DNA of 64,000 bases from Elephas maximus indicus (GCF_024166365.1 NC_064831.1:29688768-29752767); one strand, 5' to 3'; positions 23,301 to 38,300 are shown, counted from the stretch's first letter. Notes: generated from the letters alone by a model not told the origin. A program made the numbers and translations.

Positions 23301-26300
23301 CCAACTCTGGCCACACCACTGTGGCCACTTGAAAATAATATGTATCATGCTTCTTTTCTTGTTTTCTTTTACTTTCCAGACCAAAAGAGACTCAACAGTG
23401 AGCTAACAGTCAAGTTATTCAATGGACCTGTCGCACTTCCTACTATCCACAGGCATCTGGTATTGCTGAGCATTAGAAGAGCCTCCTCCAAAATTAACCC
23501 TAAAAATTTCTCATTCTACCTCTTCTGGTCTACATACCTTGCTAGGGCACTTTGGTCACTAAGTACAGCTGTCCCCAAAAAGGGATCTTTTCCTTTCAGT
23601 TGCTTCTTGGATAATGATCAGGACCAAAGGGGAGGGAGTGAGTGTGAGAGTGTGCGTGTGTGTGTGTATTGGGGAAAGAGGCTATATATCCCCATTCTGA
23701 ACATTCAGAATTCCACCCTGACTATTCTTGCCCTCAACAGTAATCCCAGGCCAACCCTGACTGAGACATGGGTGTCAGCACAGGCAAGAAGGCCAGGTGG
23801 ATTCAGACTTAATTTTGAGTCAGCTGCCTGGTTTCTCTTGCTGGTTTGACATGGTGGCACATCATAAGGAGAACAAGCACCTGGATGAGTACACTGCTCG
23901 CTGAGTCACCCTACAATGGCCACTCTGGCTTAAGTGGGTGACATAATGGGACTCTGTAAGTTTTATAAAAATATGCTCAACCCTCTTTCATCTGACTCTT
24001 TCAGACAAAAAGTCTGAGTAATAAGATAACTTCAAATATTTAAGGAAACACCACGTAGCGTTCAAGTGACTGTGGCCATCCTTCCAAAATGAGTCTACCC
24101 TTGGTTACTTGGGTTTCCTTCCCAGAGAGACAGCTAATTTGTTATTTATGCATATTTTGCAGGCAATTATCCCTGTGATAGGATTCATCCAATTAGAAGG
24201 ACTGGGAGGCATTCAGGTCAACCTCAACTCACAGGCCAGGGTTGTTATGGATGAGAAAATTGTCCTAGACTTTTTCTTTGTGGGCCAAGGTGGAATTGCT
24301 ATGCAATCATTCGTACATCCTGCTCTACCTGGATTAATGGCTCTGGCCAAATAGAAAGATCAATACAGAAACCTGACAAAGTCACCTGACTGTTCTAAAA
24401 TAGATCCTGAGGGTTATACGATCTGTTCAGCTTGTTTGGTCTGAGACTCTATGGGGCATGGTTGAGGTAAACATTGCAGGGTGGCCTCATCTTGTTGGTT
24501 GAAATCCTATTGATAGGCGCTTAAATTAAATGCAGTATGAGCCAAATTGAACAGATCCGGTCCCAACCCTGTTGGTCAGATTAATCAAGAATTGATGACT
24601 GAGTGGTATATTTATGAGAAAAACTACCATGAGCCAAGACTATGTAGAAACAAGGGGTGTATACTGCTGAGACAATTCTCTATGGGTTACTTACATTTCT
24701 GAACTTCTTACAAGCAAAAGTACTGACTTTGTTCCAAACTATTTTTCCAAGGATGATTGTTGAGTAAAATGTCAGAAGATAGAAATAGCGTCTCCCTCTG
24801 AAGCAAAGGGCAAGTTTGATTAATGTCTAGCATAATAAAAGTCATGTCTCCTGCTCATTATAAAAAACATTTGGGTTCCTACACTCAGGGTTCCTTTCCT
24901 ATAGTACAACCCACTGTATGTATAGGCAGCTACTGAGGCCCACCTGCATTGCCCCACAGTACTGGGGTCAAGGGGAATTGACACGAACATGCTGATGTTC
25001 ACGTGGCTTACTGTGCTAAAAGTTCTTTGTCTCTGGCCCAGGAGTCTCTTGTCTTCTGCCAGGATCTACAAAATTGTGGCAGGCTAATTTGTTAGCATAC
25101 GAATAGGGTAAAATCTCAGACTGTTCACAGTTTTTGACAGTAATGTGATTTGGCATGATTTATCATGATCACTTTGGATGTTGTGTTAAAAGCAGATTAT
25201 AAGGTGGGGTTCGAGCAGAAGAGGGAGACCTGTTAGGAAGTTATTGTGATAACCCAAGCGAGAGATAACGATGGCTTAGACCAGGGTCATTTTGGAGGAG
25301 GTGGTAAGAAGTGATCAGATTGTGGATATATTTGGAAGGTAGAAGGCTAACAGAAGGAGGCAACAGATTGGATATGGGGTCAAGAAAAAAAAAGTCAAGG
25401 ATAATGCTTAGACTTTTGGCCTCAGCAATTAGAAAGAGTGAATAAGAAGACTGGAAGAAGAGAAGGTTTGAAGATGATTAAGCATTCAGTTTGGGACATC
25501 AAATCAGCAGTTGGCTGTATGACATTGGAGTTGAAGAGAGAGGCCCAGGCTGAAGATATAAATTTGCGGGTTGTCAGAAAGTAGGTGAGATTTAAAGCTT
25601 TGAAACTGGAAGAGATAACCAGGGAAGTCTGCACAGAAAAGAGCACCAAAAATTGCACTCTGAGGTGCACTAATGTTATGAGAGGTGGGGGAGCTGAGAA
25701 GGAACTGAACTGGGACCCCTAAGGTTTCCCAGCAAGAACAGAATGTCTAATGTCTATAATTAACATAGAGATTGAAGACAGAGAACTGATTATGGGACTT
25801 AACGATGTGGAAAGCACTGGGGACCCAGACAGGTGCTGTTTCAGTGGAGTGGTGGTGTCAAAACGAGATTAGGGTGGTTTCAACAAAGAATGTGGGGAAA
25901 GGAACCTGAATCAGAAAGCACAGACAATTCTAAGGAATTCCTCTAAACAGGAGCAGAGCAACAGAGCTGAGAAGTAGGTCAAGAAAGAGCTGGAGAAGTA
26001 GGTCACAAAAGAGGATTTGCGCCGATTTTGTTTTGTTTAAATATGAGAGGTATTACAGTACATGTGTATGCTGATTGGAATGAGCCCTTAAGAGAAAAAC
26101 TGATACTGAAGGAGGGACAGGAAATTTCCTGAAACAATGTCCTTGGAGAGGAGGGTTGTATAGGAAACTGGACAGGTTACAACAGAGAGCAGAGAGCAGC
26201 ACAACAGCGACAGGTGGGTCGACAGGGCAGAGGGAGCGCTCTGGAGGTTTCTAATTGCTTCTCTTTTTCAGAAAACAGGAAGCAAGATCAACTAAGAGAG

Positions 26301-29300
26301 GCAACGGGACAGGAGGCATTGGAAGTATGAAGCTAGAGGAGGAGAGTAGGACAAGTCAGTAGAGGGGCCCATGCGAATTTTTTAAAAACCCTGTGGTTGA
26401 GTCTGTTTCCAACTCATAGTGACTCTGTAGGACAGAGTACACCTTCCCCATAGGGTTTCCAAGGCTATAGTCTTTATGAAAGCTGACTGCCATGTCTTTC
26501 TCCTATGGAAGGGCTGCTGGGTTTAAACCACCAATCTTCTGGATAGCATTCCAGTGCTTAACCACTGTGCCACCAGGGCTCCATCATACAAAGTTAAACC
26601 AAAAAAAAAAAAACCCATTGCTGTCCAGTCAATTCTGACTAATAGCAATCCTATAAGACGGGTTTCCAAGGAGTGCCTGGTGGATTTGAACTAACGACCT
26701 TTTGGTTAGCGGCCATAGGTCTTAACCACTATACCACCCGGGTTTCCTCATGCTAAGTTAGGGGTAATGAATTTAGAAAGACCAGTCAGTATGTTTGTTT
26801 ACTGTATGTTGTTCTCCAGCTTCACTTATCTACAGAGAAACAGGCAGAGTAGATGCTGAACTAGGTAAAACCACGGTTGTGGTCTTGCTAGGTAAATGCA
26901 ACAAAGGGAGAGGAGTCAAGGAAGTGATTACAAAAATGACTGGGGAATTCAAGCTGGGCAGGTATCAAAGTACACTGTTGTTGTTGTTATTAGATGCTGT
27001 CAAGTCGGTTCCGACTCACAGCAACCCTGTGTACACTATGAAACACTGCCCGGTCCTGCACCATCCTCACAATCTTTGCTATGTTTGAGCCCACTGTTGC
27101 AGCCACTGTGTCAATCCATTCCATTGAGGGTCTTCCTCTTTCTCTCCTGTCTTTTTAATGACCTTTTGCTTTCTTCATCCGTGATGTCCTTGATGTCATC
27201 CCACAGCTCATCTAGTCTTCTGTCATTAGCATTCTATGTGTCAAATGTATTCTTGAGATGGTCTCTAAATTCAGTTGGGATATACTCAAGGTCGTACTTT
27301 GGTGCTTGTAGACTTTTTCTAATTTTCTTCAGCTTCAACTTGAACTTGCATATGAACAATAGATGGTCTATTCCACAGTCAGCTCCTGGCCTTGTTCTCA
27401 ATGATCGAGCTTCTCCATCATTTCTTTCTATAGATGTAGTCAATTTGATTCCTGTATATTCCCTCAGGCCATGTCCATGTGTATTAAACCCAATGCCGTC
27501 AAGTGGATTCTGACTCATAGCAACCCTATAGGACAGAGTAGAACTGCCCCATAGAGTTTCCAAGAAGCACCTGGTAGATTCGAACTACTGATATCTTGGT
27601 TAGCAGCCGTAGCTCTTAACCACTATGCCGCCAGGGTTTCTATGTGTATAGTCATTTATGTTGGTGAAAGAAGGTATCTGCAGTAAGTCGACGGTCTTGC
27701 AAAATTCTATCATGCGATCTTCCGTATCATTTCTATCAACAAGACCGTGTTTTCCAACTACCGATCCTTCTTTGCTTCCAACTTCTCCATTCAAATCACC
27801 AGTAGTTATCAATGCATTTTGATTGCATGTCTGATCAATTTCAGACTGCAGAAGTTGCTAAAAATCTTCAATTTCTTTATCTTTGACTTAGTGGTTGGTA
27901 TGTAAATGTGAATATTAGTTGTATTTACTGGTCCTCCTTAGCTGTATTTACTAGGCGTATGGATATTATTCTATCACTGAAAGCACTGTACTTCAGGATA
28001 GGTCTTGAAATGTTTATTTTGAGGATGAATGCAACGCCATTCCTCTTCAATTAGTCATTCCCAGCATAGAAGACCACATGATTGTCTGATTCAGAATGGC
28101 CAATACCAGTCCATTTCAGCTCACTAATGCCTGGAATATTGATCTTTACGTGTTCCCCTTCATTTCTGACAGCTTTCAATTTTCTTACATTTATGCTTTG
28201 TACATTGTAAGTTCTGATTATTAAGGCATGTTTGTGGCTATCTCTTCTCATTTTGAGTCGTGCTACATCAGTAAATGAAGGTCCCAAAAGCTTTACTTAA
28301 GCCATTGTTAAGGTCTACTCTACTGTGAGGAGAGAGCTCTCCCCCAGTCTTAAAACTAGGGAATCAAAATAAGGATATGGCAAATAAAAGGCATTTTAAA
28401 CACACACAAAAAACATGAATTAGGACACTACACCAAAAAAAGCCAAATCTGTTGCCATCGGGTTGATTCCAACTCACAGTGACCCTGCTCCACGGACTTT
28501 CCAAGGAGCGGCTGATGGATTTGAACTACCAACCTTTGGTTAGCAGCCGAGCTCTTAACCAGTACACCACCAGGGCTCCTGAGACACTAGCTTATGTAAA
28601 ATTGTCTTTCTAACTACCAACAAAAACAAAAAGAAATGTTAAATCAAATACTTTCTCTTTTTCCCCATTATTCACTAAATTATATTTCTTCTCTATTATG
28701 TCAAAGAAAAATCTTGCCTTAGCAAATTACTGATTACTGCATTTGAGAATTCTTATTGAAAAACACTTATTTTACCGGACTAGTAAACAGATGGAGCCCT
28801 GGCTGAAGTTGTCAAGGATTTCATTTTAGTTGGATCTGCAATCAATGCCCATGGAAGTAGCACTCAAGAAATCAAAGGATATATTTATTGCACTGGGCAA
28901 ATCTGCTGCAAAGGACCTCTTTTAAGCATTCAAAAGCAAAGATGTCACTTTGAAAACTAAGGTATGCCTGACCCAAGTTTTTTTTTTTTTCTATGCATGC
29001 AAAGGCTGGACAATAAGTAAGGAAGACCAAAGGAGAACTGACGCCTTTGAATTATGGTGTTGGTGAAGAATAGTCAATATATCAGGGACTGCAAGAAGAA
29101 CGAACAGCTCTGTCTTGGAAGAGGTACAGCCAGAATGCTCCTTAGAAGCGAGGAAAGCAAGATTTCATCTCACGTGCTTTGGACATGTTATCAGGTGGGA
29201 TCAATCCCTGGAGAAGGAAATCATGCTTGGTAAAGTAGAGGGTCAGGGAAAAAGAGGAAAACCCTCCACGAGATGGACTGACACAGTGGCTGCAACAATG

Positions 29301-32300
29301 GGCTCAAACATAGCAAGGACTGTGAGGACAGCACAAGACTGGGCAGTGTTTCATTCTGTTGTACACAGGGTCGTTATGAGTCAGAACTGACTCAACAGCA
29401 CCTAAAAACAACAACAGTAAATAGATCCAACTCACAAATAGTTTATTTCCATTGATAATTTGAAAGCATGCCCAAAATTTATCTATGCAACAACAAATAT
29501 GCTTTATGTTTTCAAAGAAAATGCTCTGAAGTGTTCAGCAGTTTTTAAATCCAGCATTAATATGTACGCACAAAAGCAAAAGTATTCAAGCTAAATGCTG
29601 CCATGAAGAGTACAAATCAGGCTTATCCTACCACAGTTCCTGACCCTAATTAGGCAGGAGAGAGGAGCTAGAATAACATAGTAAACGAAAGACAAGGACA
29701 AAGAGAGAGAGAGAGAAAGAGGAGAAAAGGAGAAAAAAAAATGAGGGAGAACTAGAGTTAACCTTCCATCAGGGAGCCCCAGGAGTGGGGTTTCCTTCTG
29801 ACCCACTCCATTTCTGCACTCCTAGGTCACTGTCCTCACCCATCTGGCAGAAGGTCCAAGGGACCTCGGCTCTGGGTCTCAGCCCTACTGCAGCAGCAAG
29901 GCTAGTCACCCAGGCAGCTAAGGCAGAATTAACAGGCTTCTAGGACAAGGTGAGTTTGAGGAGGAAGAGAAGAGGGTCAGGAACATGGAGGCAGGCATGC
30001 TCTCCACCCTGGCCTCCACTCTCGTGGGCTGTGCCATTGCCATTCCATTTTCCTTTCTCACTGCAGACTAGGCAAGGTGACTCTAAAGGCGTGGTAGTCC
30101 CCTTTAAAAGGGCTCCGGGAGTGTATCCAAGCCACAGAGCACCCTGTGCCTCTGCTACAAGCAGGGAGCTCAGTACCCCTGCAAAGTCTAGAGGCAGAAG
30201 GGTCAGCAAGGCTCCTGAGGAGATCAGTTCCGAGGGCAGGTAGCCCCATGATGCGTTGAAGTCTCACGACAAGGCTTAGAGCAGGCAGTACCGAGAGAAC
30301 GGCCCTGTCACCCAATCTACTCTTTCTTCTCACACTCACTGGCCACGGCTGGTGTCTGTCGTGAGACGAATACACCTCACCTTCATTTTCCTCAACACCT
30401 GCAGGCGCGTCAGGGAGGCTGGGACAGGAAGTCTCTGCATACTGTGGGAGAGCGTGCACGTCTCTGTGGAGAAAGTGAGAAAATGAGGACCTAAGAATTT
30501 TTTCCTCTGTGCAAGGAAACAGTCAAATTGTATAAACCACATCTGACTGAGTTTTTACATTAGTTCTTCCCCCGAGACCATGTGTTATTAAGCCCATGAA
30601 GGCAACTGTAAGAAAGGGGTCGCAGAATATGCAATTCCCAAGATCTAGCAAAGTCTAAAAACAAAAAAAATTTCACTGAGGCAATGTGTAGTTTCATATC
30701 TGCCTCTCCCCAGTTGGCAGCAATTTTTAATGCCTACTCACTTTCTAACCCCTAACGAAACAGTTCACAGGGGGCTTTCATTGTATATTAGCTGTTTCCT
30801 TCTTCACAAACTCGCCAATTTAATCCTGTCTTCCTGGCCTCTTACAACATGCCAGGCACCTAAGAAACCTATTTACATTTCTCACTCTGAAGCTCTCTCC
30901 TTCTTGCTCACCCAACTCTTCTCCCGCAGAAAACATCACAGTGGAATTGTAAGCATGTGAGGATCTACGAGGTTCTTGCAAAATGTTCTAAATCACCAAT
31001 GCTCAGTTTTATCTCAGCTCCTAGCAAAGGGCAGATTATTCCCAACTTTATAATAGCTGGTTTCTTCTTTCAAAAATTAGGTATTTTCTAACCTAACTCT
31101 AGCGCTGGAAAGACACGGAATGACAGCAGAGACACCTGGAAGGATCACTCTTTCTGAGCTATTTTAGTAAGGGCAGATTTACTTTCTTGCATCCTCAAAA
31201 ACAAAAAGTTTTCATTTTTCCACCCTGCAGAACCAAGTACAAAGAAAAAAAACACAATGGCTGACAGAAGAAACAGCACATCAAGCTACTGTAAAAGTGC
31301 AACCGTCAAAACTTACATGGGATTGCAGATGTTGTGAGAAAGGCTGAAGGAGATGGGAGCTTCAGAAGGAAAATCATTCTGTGAAACACAGTCTCCTGCG
31401 TTAAAAACACACCATCACAAGTTTTTACAGGTGTAATTCTACTCTACGTATTCTGTATTAAAATCCATGGATTATTAATATCATTAACCCGTAATGAGGG
31501 ATTTATTTCTCACAATAAACTGGCATTTGCACAATCAGTAATTTAATTTTTAAAAGCCCTCTTATAATTTATCTTTCCATGGAAAACTTAATGAAACTCA
31601 ACATTTAAATTTACGGATTTGGATTAATACTACATTATGGAAAGGCGCCTATTCTGAGGGGGCCGAGGGGAGCCTGCCCTGATGGGGGCCGTAGGGAGCC
31701 TCTCTGGGTGCTGGAAGGCAGATCCAGACCTTATACTGGGTACAGGAGGGAGAGCAAAAAGGCAGGGTGGTTCCAGAGCCCCTGGGCTCGTGCTCACTAC
31801 TCACCGGCAGGAAGGAAGTGCTGAGGGCCCACCGCAGGCTTCTTGTCCCCGTCAGAGCTGCTGGTGCTGCTCCAGCTCCCCCAGCTGCCCCGGCTGGCGC
31901 GCACGCTCCCTGAAGAGCTGCCACAGTCTGAGCTAGAATCCGAGCAGAACTTTTCCACACGTTTCTTCTCAGGCTTCCGGTAGTAATCCTCTAGGGGAAG
32001 AAAGAAAGAAAAGCTGACTCCACACAGAGAAGGCACAGGTCACTTACATAATTTTTAACTCTACGCATTTCTATGCATTTCTAACAAAAGGAAAAAAAAA
32101 AAAAGGAGAGAGGCAAAATTACAAAGACAAGATCCACCTTCAGAGTCTCTGATCTCTGCCTATTAACAGTAGGCACTACTAGTGGGGGGTGAGCATATAC
32201 CTACTCTGCCTATGGGGTGGGCAATTAAACGTGTTTAGGGTTAAGATAAACCAAAAAACCAAACCAAACCCATTGCCTTCAAGTCAAGGAGTGGCTGGTG

Positions 32301-35300
32301 GAGTCAAACTGCCGATCTTTTCATTAGCAGCCGTAGCTCTTAACCACTGCGCCACCAGGGCTCTGGGGTTAAGGGTTACTAATTATAACCTCATTCTAAA
32401 AATATTTCTGGAAATGGCAAACACTTCTATCAAACTAAAACTATTCTGTGGGACTGGAGGTTTGAGGGCAATTTTCCTGTCTGTTACTAAGATGTTCACT
32501 GAGAGATTCAAAACGTTTTATGTGTGGGTGGAACCTCCAGCAAGACCAAAAAGCAACACATGTGTCGAGGGAATGAAAAAGAAAGGACAGAGATAGAAAC
32601 CAGTTAACTGTGTGCATGAATATTGGGGAGGGGAATGTCTGAGGAAAATGGGTGTTGGGAGGATCATAACCTCCCCGCAGTCCCACATGCACAGCCAGCT
32701 TCAGTGGTCCTTCTGCCTCCTGCTATCCTCTGCCCTATCCCAGACCTAGCATTCAGTGCTCCTTTACCTCCCTCTCCCAGGGACGCTGCCCAGCAGCCCC
32801 CGGATGGGGCAGCATCTGAACGACCTGGCTCAGGTGTGAGGGTGGCACTCTTCTCACCTGGCTATTCCCCCACTCCCCTTTCACCCAGGGTCCTGTCTAG
32901 AGGAAGCAACCATTGCTCCTGGCAGCAATATGCATGAGGATCCTCGGAAATGGCAGACTTTAGGGGAGGCAGGGGTGCTACCAGGATCTTTTCAATCACC
33001 TCATATGCATGCAAAACTAGACAACGAAAAAAAAGAAAACAGAAGAATTGATGCATTTGAATTGTGGTATTGGCAAAGAATATCGAATATGCTGTGGACT
33101 GCCAGAAGAATGAAAAATCAGTCTTAGAAGAAATACAACCAGAAAGTTCCCTAGAAGCAAAGATGGCAAGACTTCAGTTAGCTTATTCTGGACACATAAT
33201 CAGGAAAGACCAATTGCTAGAAAAGGACATCATGGTTGATAAAGCGGAGGGTTCGCAAAGATGAGGGAGGCCCTTGATGAGATGGATTGATACAGTGGCC
33301 CAAACAGTGGACTCAAACGTGGATCATGAAGACAGTCCAGGACCAGGCGACATCTCATTCTGCTATACGTTAGGTACAGCCACGTGTCGATGCCAACCTG
33401 TCGACTAACAACACAGGGTGTGATGTGAGAGCCTGCCCAGGCTCAAAAGAATCTTAGTTTTCTGGTCTCATCCTCACAGCTTTCCACTCGCGCTTTAGTA
33501 AGCTAAGTTGCCGGTAAAGTGGTAATGTCATTAAAACCCCATTTTTCTCACACTGAATACCTCCCTGAGGAAACAAAAACTGCAAAAGAGGCACCATTCA
33601 CAGCTCCCTGTAATTACCTACCTGCCTCTCCCTGTGCAGCAGGTAAGCTTCCAATTTGAGCGTCTGTTTTACAAACCTCCCCGGTGTTTTCTTGTATACG
33701 CCAGTTTCTTATATCCATGTCACTGCTCAGCTCAGACCTTCCAAATTCACTGCACACAAGCTTTAATTCACTCCGTTCAGAAGGCCTGGAATAGCCACAA
33801 AGAAAACACATCCATATTTCATCAGGCATGCATGTATACTTCTTCTCCATGAGGCTTATTAGAGGTGAGAAGATAGATCTGGGACAACTTGGGGGCCTCT
33901 TCTTTTTGGGTCTGGTGGGAGGATATGATGAGTTAGGGAGGATAGCAATAAAAAAAAAAAAAAAAGATTTTGCTGTTTAAGAACTAGAATTAATCATTTA
34001 ATCTATGTTCTTATTTTACAATCAGATGAGCAGTGCTCCAAAAGGTTCTATGAGTCACTCGAGGCCAACTGATAAGTGGCAGGAGGCTCAGTACCTGATC
34101 CTAGGACCCTTGAATGGTTTTCTTTTCTTGTTTTTCAATGTAAAATATGATTTTCAATAGATAAACTTGTTCTTTGGTGTCTGGGAGAAGGTATTCCGTA
34201 TGAATTTAAATTTTCTCCTTCATTCCTTTAACAAACACTTTTTGAGTTACAAAAGGTGCAGGGGCTACAAAGAAGAATCAAGTTCGTCCCCCAAGAAGTT
34301 GACAGTTGAATAATAATACCTCTCTTCTTAGACTGAGGAGCTCTGGTGGTGTGGTGGTTAAGAGATCAGCTGCTCACCAAAAGGTAGGCAGTCTGAATCC
34401 ACCAGCCGCTCCTCGGAAACCCCATGGGGCAGTTCTGCTCTGTCCTACAGGGCTGCTGAGTCGGAACTGACTGGACGGCAAGGGATTTGACTTTGGATTT
34501 TATTAGACTGAACTCCTTGAGGGAAGAATGTTAATAAAATTTCCTAAGTGGCAATATAGAAATGTGTAGAGAATAGCTAGATTATTTCACACGGTCTAAT
34601 TTTAGTATCTACTGTTAGGTTTGCCAGATGATTCTACCAGCTTGTGGTCAAGGTGAAAAGGGTATACAAACAGAAATAAAAGCCAGGTGGCCAGGCAATC
34701 CAACACCAACAAGCCACTGGGTAAGCAGCATCTTCTCAAAACATTACGATGAGCTGCAAGCCACTTTTTTAACAACTTAATTATTTCTTCAGCATGTCAG
34801 TCACGTCAGAAATCTGCTTTTAAAAATATTCTGTGACATTTAATTGGTCCACTTTGTTTTTCTATCTTTCTCTATGCACATATCAGGAAATTGTAATACT
34901 TTAAAGTGACCTCACAGTTAATCGCGTTTTAATGAAAACACATGTAGAAGAATACAACCTGGCCTGACTTTTTTACTCAGAGCTGGGTCTAGAACTAGAA
35001 CTTGAAGAAACCTTGGAGCTGCCTAACAGGTCTCCAGTAGACAGCATGTGAGAACTGCTGGAGCTTATCACAATGCTGCACCATGGGGCCCAAGCTCAGG
35101 GCTGCCACTCAGGGGCCGAGGACACACGCTATACACAAACACATCTGTGCCCCCAAGGCAGGCGGTCCTTCCAACCACATGTGAAGCTGCACCAAGGTGG
35201 AACACTTTCCCCATATGAAACTGAAACTGCTAGAGAAAAATTCAACAGAAACAAACTTAAATACCTAGCTGAGCTCCTAAGGGAGAGAAGTCCCCAGATG

Positions 35301-38300
35301 CAAGAGCTCAAAGGCAGAATAAAGCCAGAGTGGTAAGGACAGAGGGGTTACTGGAGAAGGAATAAGCTTTAATGCCCAGGGGTAGAGTTTTAAGCCTGCT
35401 CAAGAGCAGCCATGTACAGCAGTCTGGGGGCTGGAAATGAGTATCCTACATAAATGGGGGCTCTGGAAGGTGGCAAGGGGGACCTGAAAAGCCCCACCAC
35501 CAGCCCAGGGCAGAAGGAGTAGGGGAATGCATCTCTGCTGAAGGCTCTGCACATGGGTGCTGGGGGGGGAGTCACAAGTGTGACATAAGAAATTAAAACT
35601 CAGACATGACACCACCCGGGTTGATGTGCAGTCAGAATGTACACGCTACTGACCTGGTCAGAAAAACCCCCAAGTGAGAAATTTATATAAAATGTGACTC
35701 AAAAGAATCCTTTTTTAACCCTGGCAATAAGGGATTCTCACACGAACACTGTCCAGCTCCTTCACTTTACCGAGAAGAAAATGGAGGCTCAGAAAGATTG
35801 TCTCAAGTCCAAAGGAGAGTATCAACTGCCTGGGTTCCCACTGTGGCTCTGCCCCTCACAAACTCTGTGGCTCTGCCCCTCACAAACTCTGTGGCTTTAA
35901 GCAAATCATTACTATCTAGGAGCCTCAATTTCTACAGCTCTAAGAACCTACCTTCTTCAGGACTAAGCTGCGGGTTACGTACGTGGTGACTATTACTATT
36001 GCTCCAGACTGCCCAGACGGGTTGGGGGCCGAGCTGAGGATAGAACGCCTGCCTGTGCCCAGGCGTTTTCCTTAGCACCTGCTCCCCCGGCCAGAGAGAC
36101 CAGTTACAGACACATCTGCACTTTACCAGCAGAATGGAAGTCTTGGTGTGGAGTGACGCCTTATGCTTTTTCCCTAAAGCCTTTTATAGTTTTTAGCATT
36201 TTACAAAGACCAAAAAAAAAAAAAAAAACCCAAAAATCTTCATGCTAAAGTATTTAACAAAATAAAAAACATAATTAAGAAAAGGTATTCATTTTAAGAA
36301 TATACTTTCATCTCAAAATACAAACATCTACAATTTCATATTGTCTGCACACCAACACGAAAGAAATAAGATTAAAAGAGTTAACTCCAAAATTAAGAAA
36401 GTGAAGAACATCACCTTTTAAAGGGATTGTAAGTATTACATACCTTGAGACCTGAGCAACACCCCTTTTCTTGTTTTTTCTACATGTTCGATTTTTACTC
36501 CAATTTAAATTTTGTAAAATTCCTTCCTTTTTCTCCTGAAGCTTCTTCTTCCTATAAGGATCTTCTTGCTAAAGAGGAAAAAGAAATCTTTTAGTGGTTT
36601 AAACTGACTAAACATAAATAAAAGCCTCTCTGGTTTTTTTTTGAACTTTTGAAGACCAGCTCCATGTGAAGTCAGAACTTGCCAGTACTGGTGAAAACTG
36701 AGACGTATGTTTCTCAATCTCTAGTTTGTTTTCATTTCCCTCCTTTTCTATATCTCCTCCCTCATCTCTGCAAAAAGAGAAGGGGTAAAAAAAAAAAAAA
36801 GGTTGCCTTTAAAGTTCCTAGGGGGCTAAAAAGGAAAAACATCTGCTAGCAATTTACGGTCAACTTGCTGTTAAATTCAGCAGCAATAAATCCTGCAGCC
36901 TTCGCCAGTAAATTTGGCTTGTGCAACTCACATGAAATCTACTTAAGAAAAATCAGGTAAAAACCCAATTTAGGAATAATATGTATATTTGTTTTTATTT
37001 GTTTATGGATGACCTTGAGGAGAACAACCAAATCTTCACAGAATACTTTAAACTAGTTTAAGTAATTTTGGGGTAAATAAGAATATGCTTGATTTTTTTT
37101 TAAATGTGGCTCTGAAAAACTTAATTCAGCATGAGTTACATATAAATTACATACATGTGTAAATTATACATTACCATATATATGTACATATATGGAGCCC
37201 TGGTGGCACAGTGGTTACGAGCTCAGCTGCTAACCTAAAGGGTGCCAGTTTGAATCTACCAGGCACTCCTTGGCAACCCTATGGGGCAGCTCTATTCTGT
37301 CCTATAGGGTCGCTATGAGTCAGAATCAACTTGATGACACTTGGTTTGGTTTTTTTGGATGTATACATATAAAAATTACATACATAATTTTGGGGACTTT
37401 TTCCTATTTTAAGTATTGGGCATGGCCTATTGTTCACAGGCTCAAGGGGGTCAACCTGCTGTTAACTTTAGCAGCAGTAAATCCTCCAACCTTCACCTGT
37501 TCATCTGGTTCGTGCAACTTACATGAAATACCACTAAAGAAAAATAAGGTAACAACTCAAAATTTTAAAATCAAAAATTTAAAACAGCTCATTGTTTAGG
37601 AAGCACTGAGTTTCTGTTTATGGTGATGAAAAATTTGGCAACGGGTACTGGTAATGGTTGCAGACAACATGACTGATGTAACTGGCGTCCGTGAATTGTA
37701 CGCAGAATAAATGTTGAACTGGCAAACACGTTATCCGTATTTTACGATTAAAAAAAAGAGCTCAAGTCTTCAAGGTCTTCTAATACTTGTTCTTTCTCTT
37801 CCTTCCACCATTCTGCTCCCAGAAGCAGAAGCCTTATCTGCAGGTGGGAGGTGGTGGAGGCTCAGCCGAGACCCTATGGCTTGAAAAGCCCATCTCCTCC
37901 ATGTGTGAGGTCCTTTCAGCAGGTGGATGCCTCCTCCAGTGACACACAGAAGCACATCCCCTAGTCTAAGGAGTCCTCCTCCTAGTGAACCTTGCTGTTG
38001 TTGTCAGTTGCCATCAAGTCAATTCTGACTCATGTGCAAAGTAGAACTGCTCCACAGGGTTTTTAAGGCTGTGACCTTTTGGAAACAGGTCACCAGGCCT
38101 TTCTTCCTAGGCTCTTCTGGATGGGTTCAACCCACAAACTTTCAGCTAGCAGTCGAGCACTTAATTGTTTGCACCACCCAGGGACTTACTGAACCTCAGG
38201 TTACACATTTTGTGCAGGGCAAAGATGAGCTCATTTTTGACTAACTCTTTTTCAGAAGGTTGGTCCAGAAATGAGAGTAGGAATCCATGAGGCTCTAATA

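Noticed and set aside
23340..23849. 169-codon open frame on the plus strand
   Set aside because: Inside the retroviral remnant region, without a recognisable domain. Its length is compatible with chance in stop-poor sequence.
24109..24354. Possible domesticated envelope gene
   Set aside because: The recognisable envelope features are split between frames and upstream sequence has stops. No intact reading frame remains.
29115..29390. 91-codon open frame as a small gene
   Set aside because: It matches the C-terminal region of RTE-clade LINE proteins and ends in the RTE tail.
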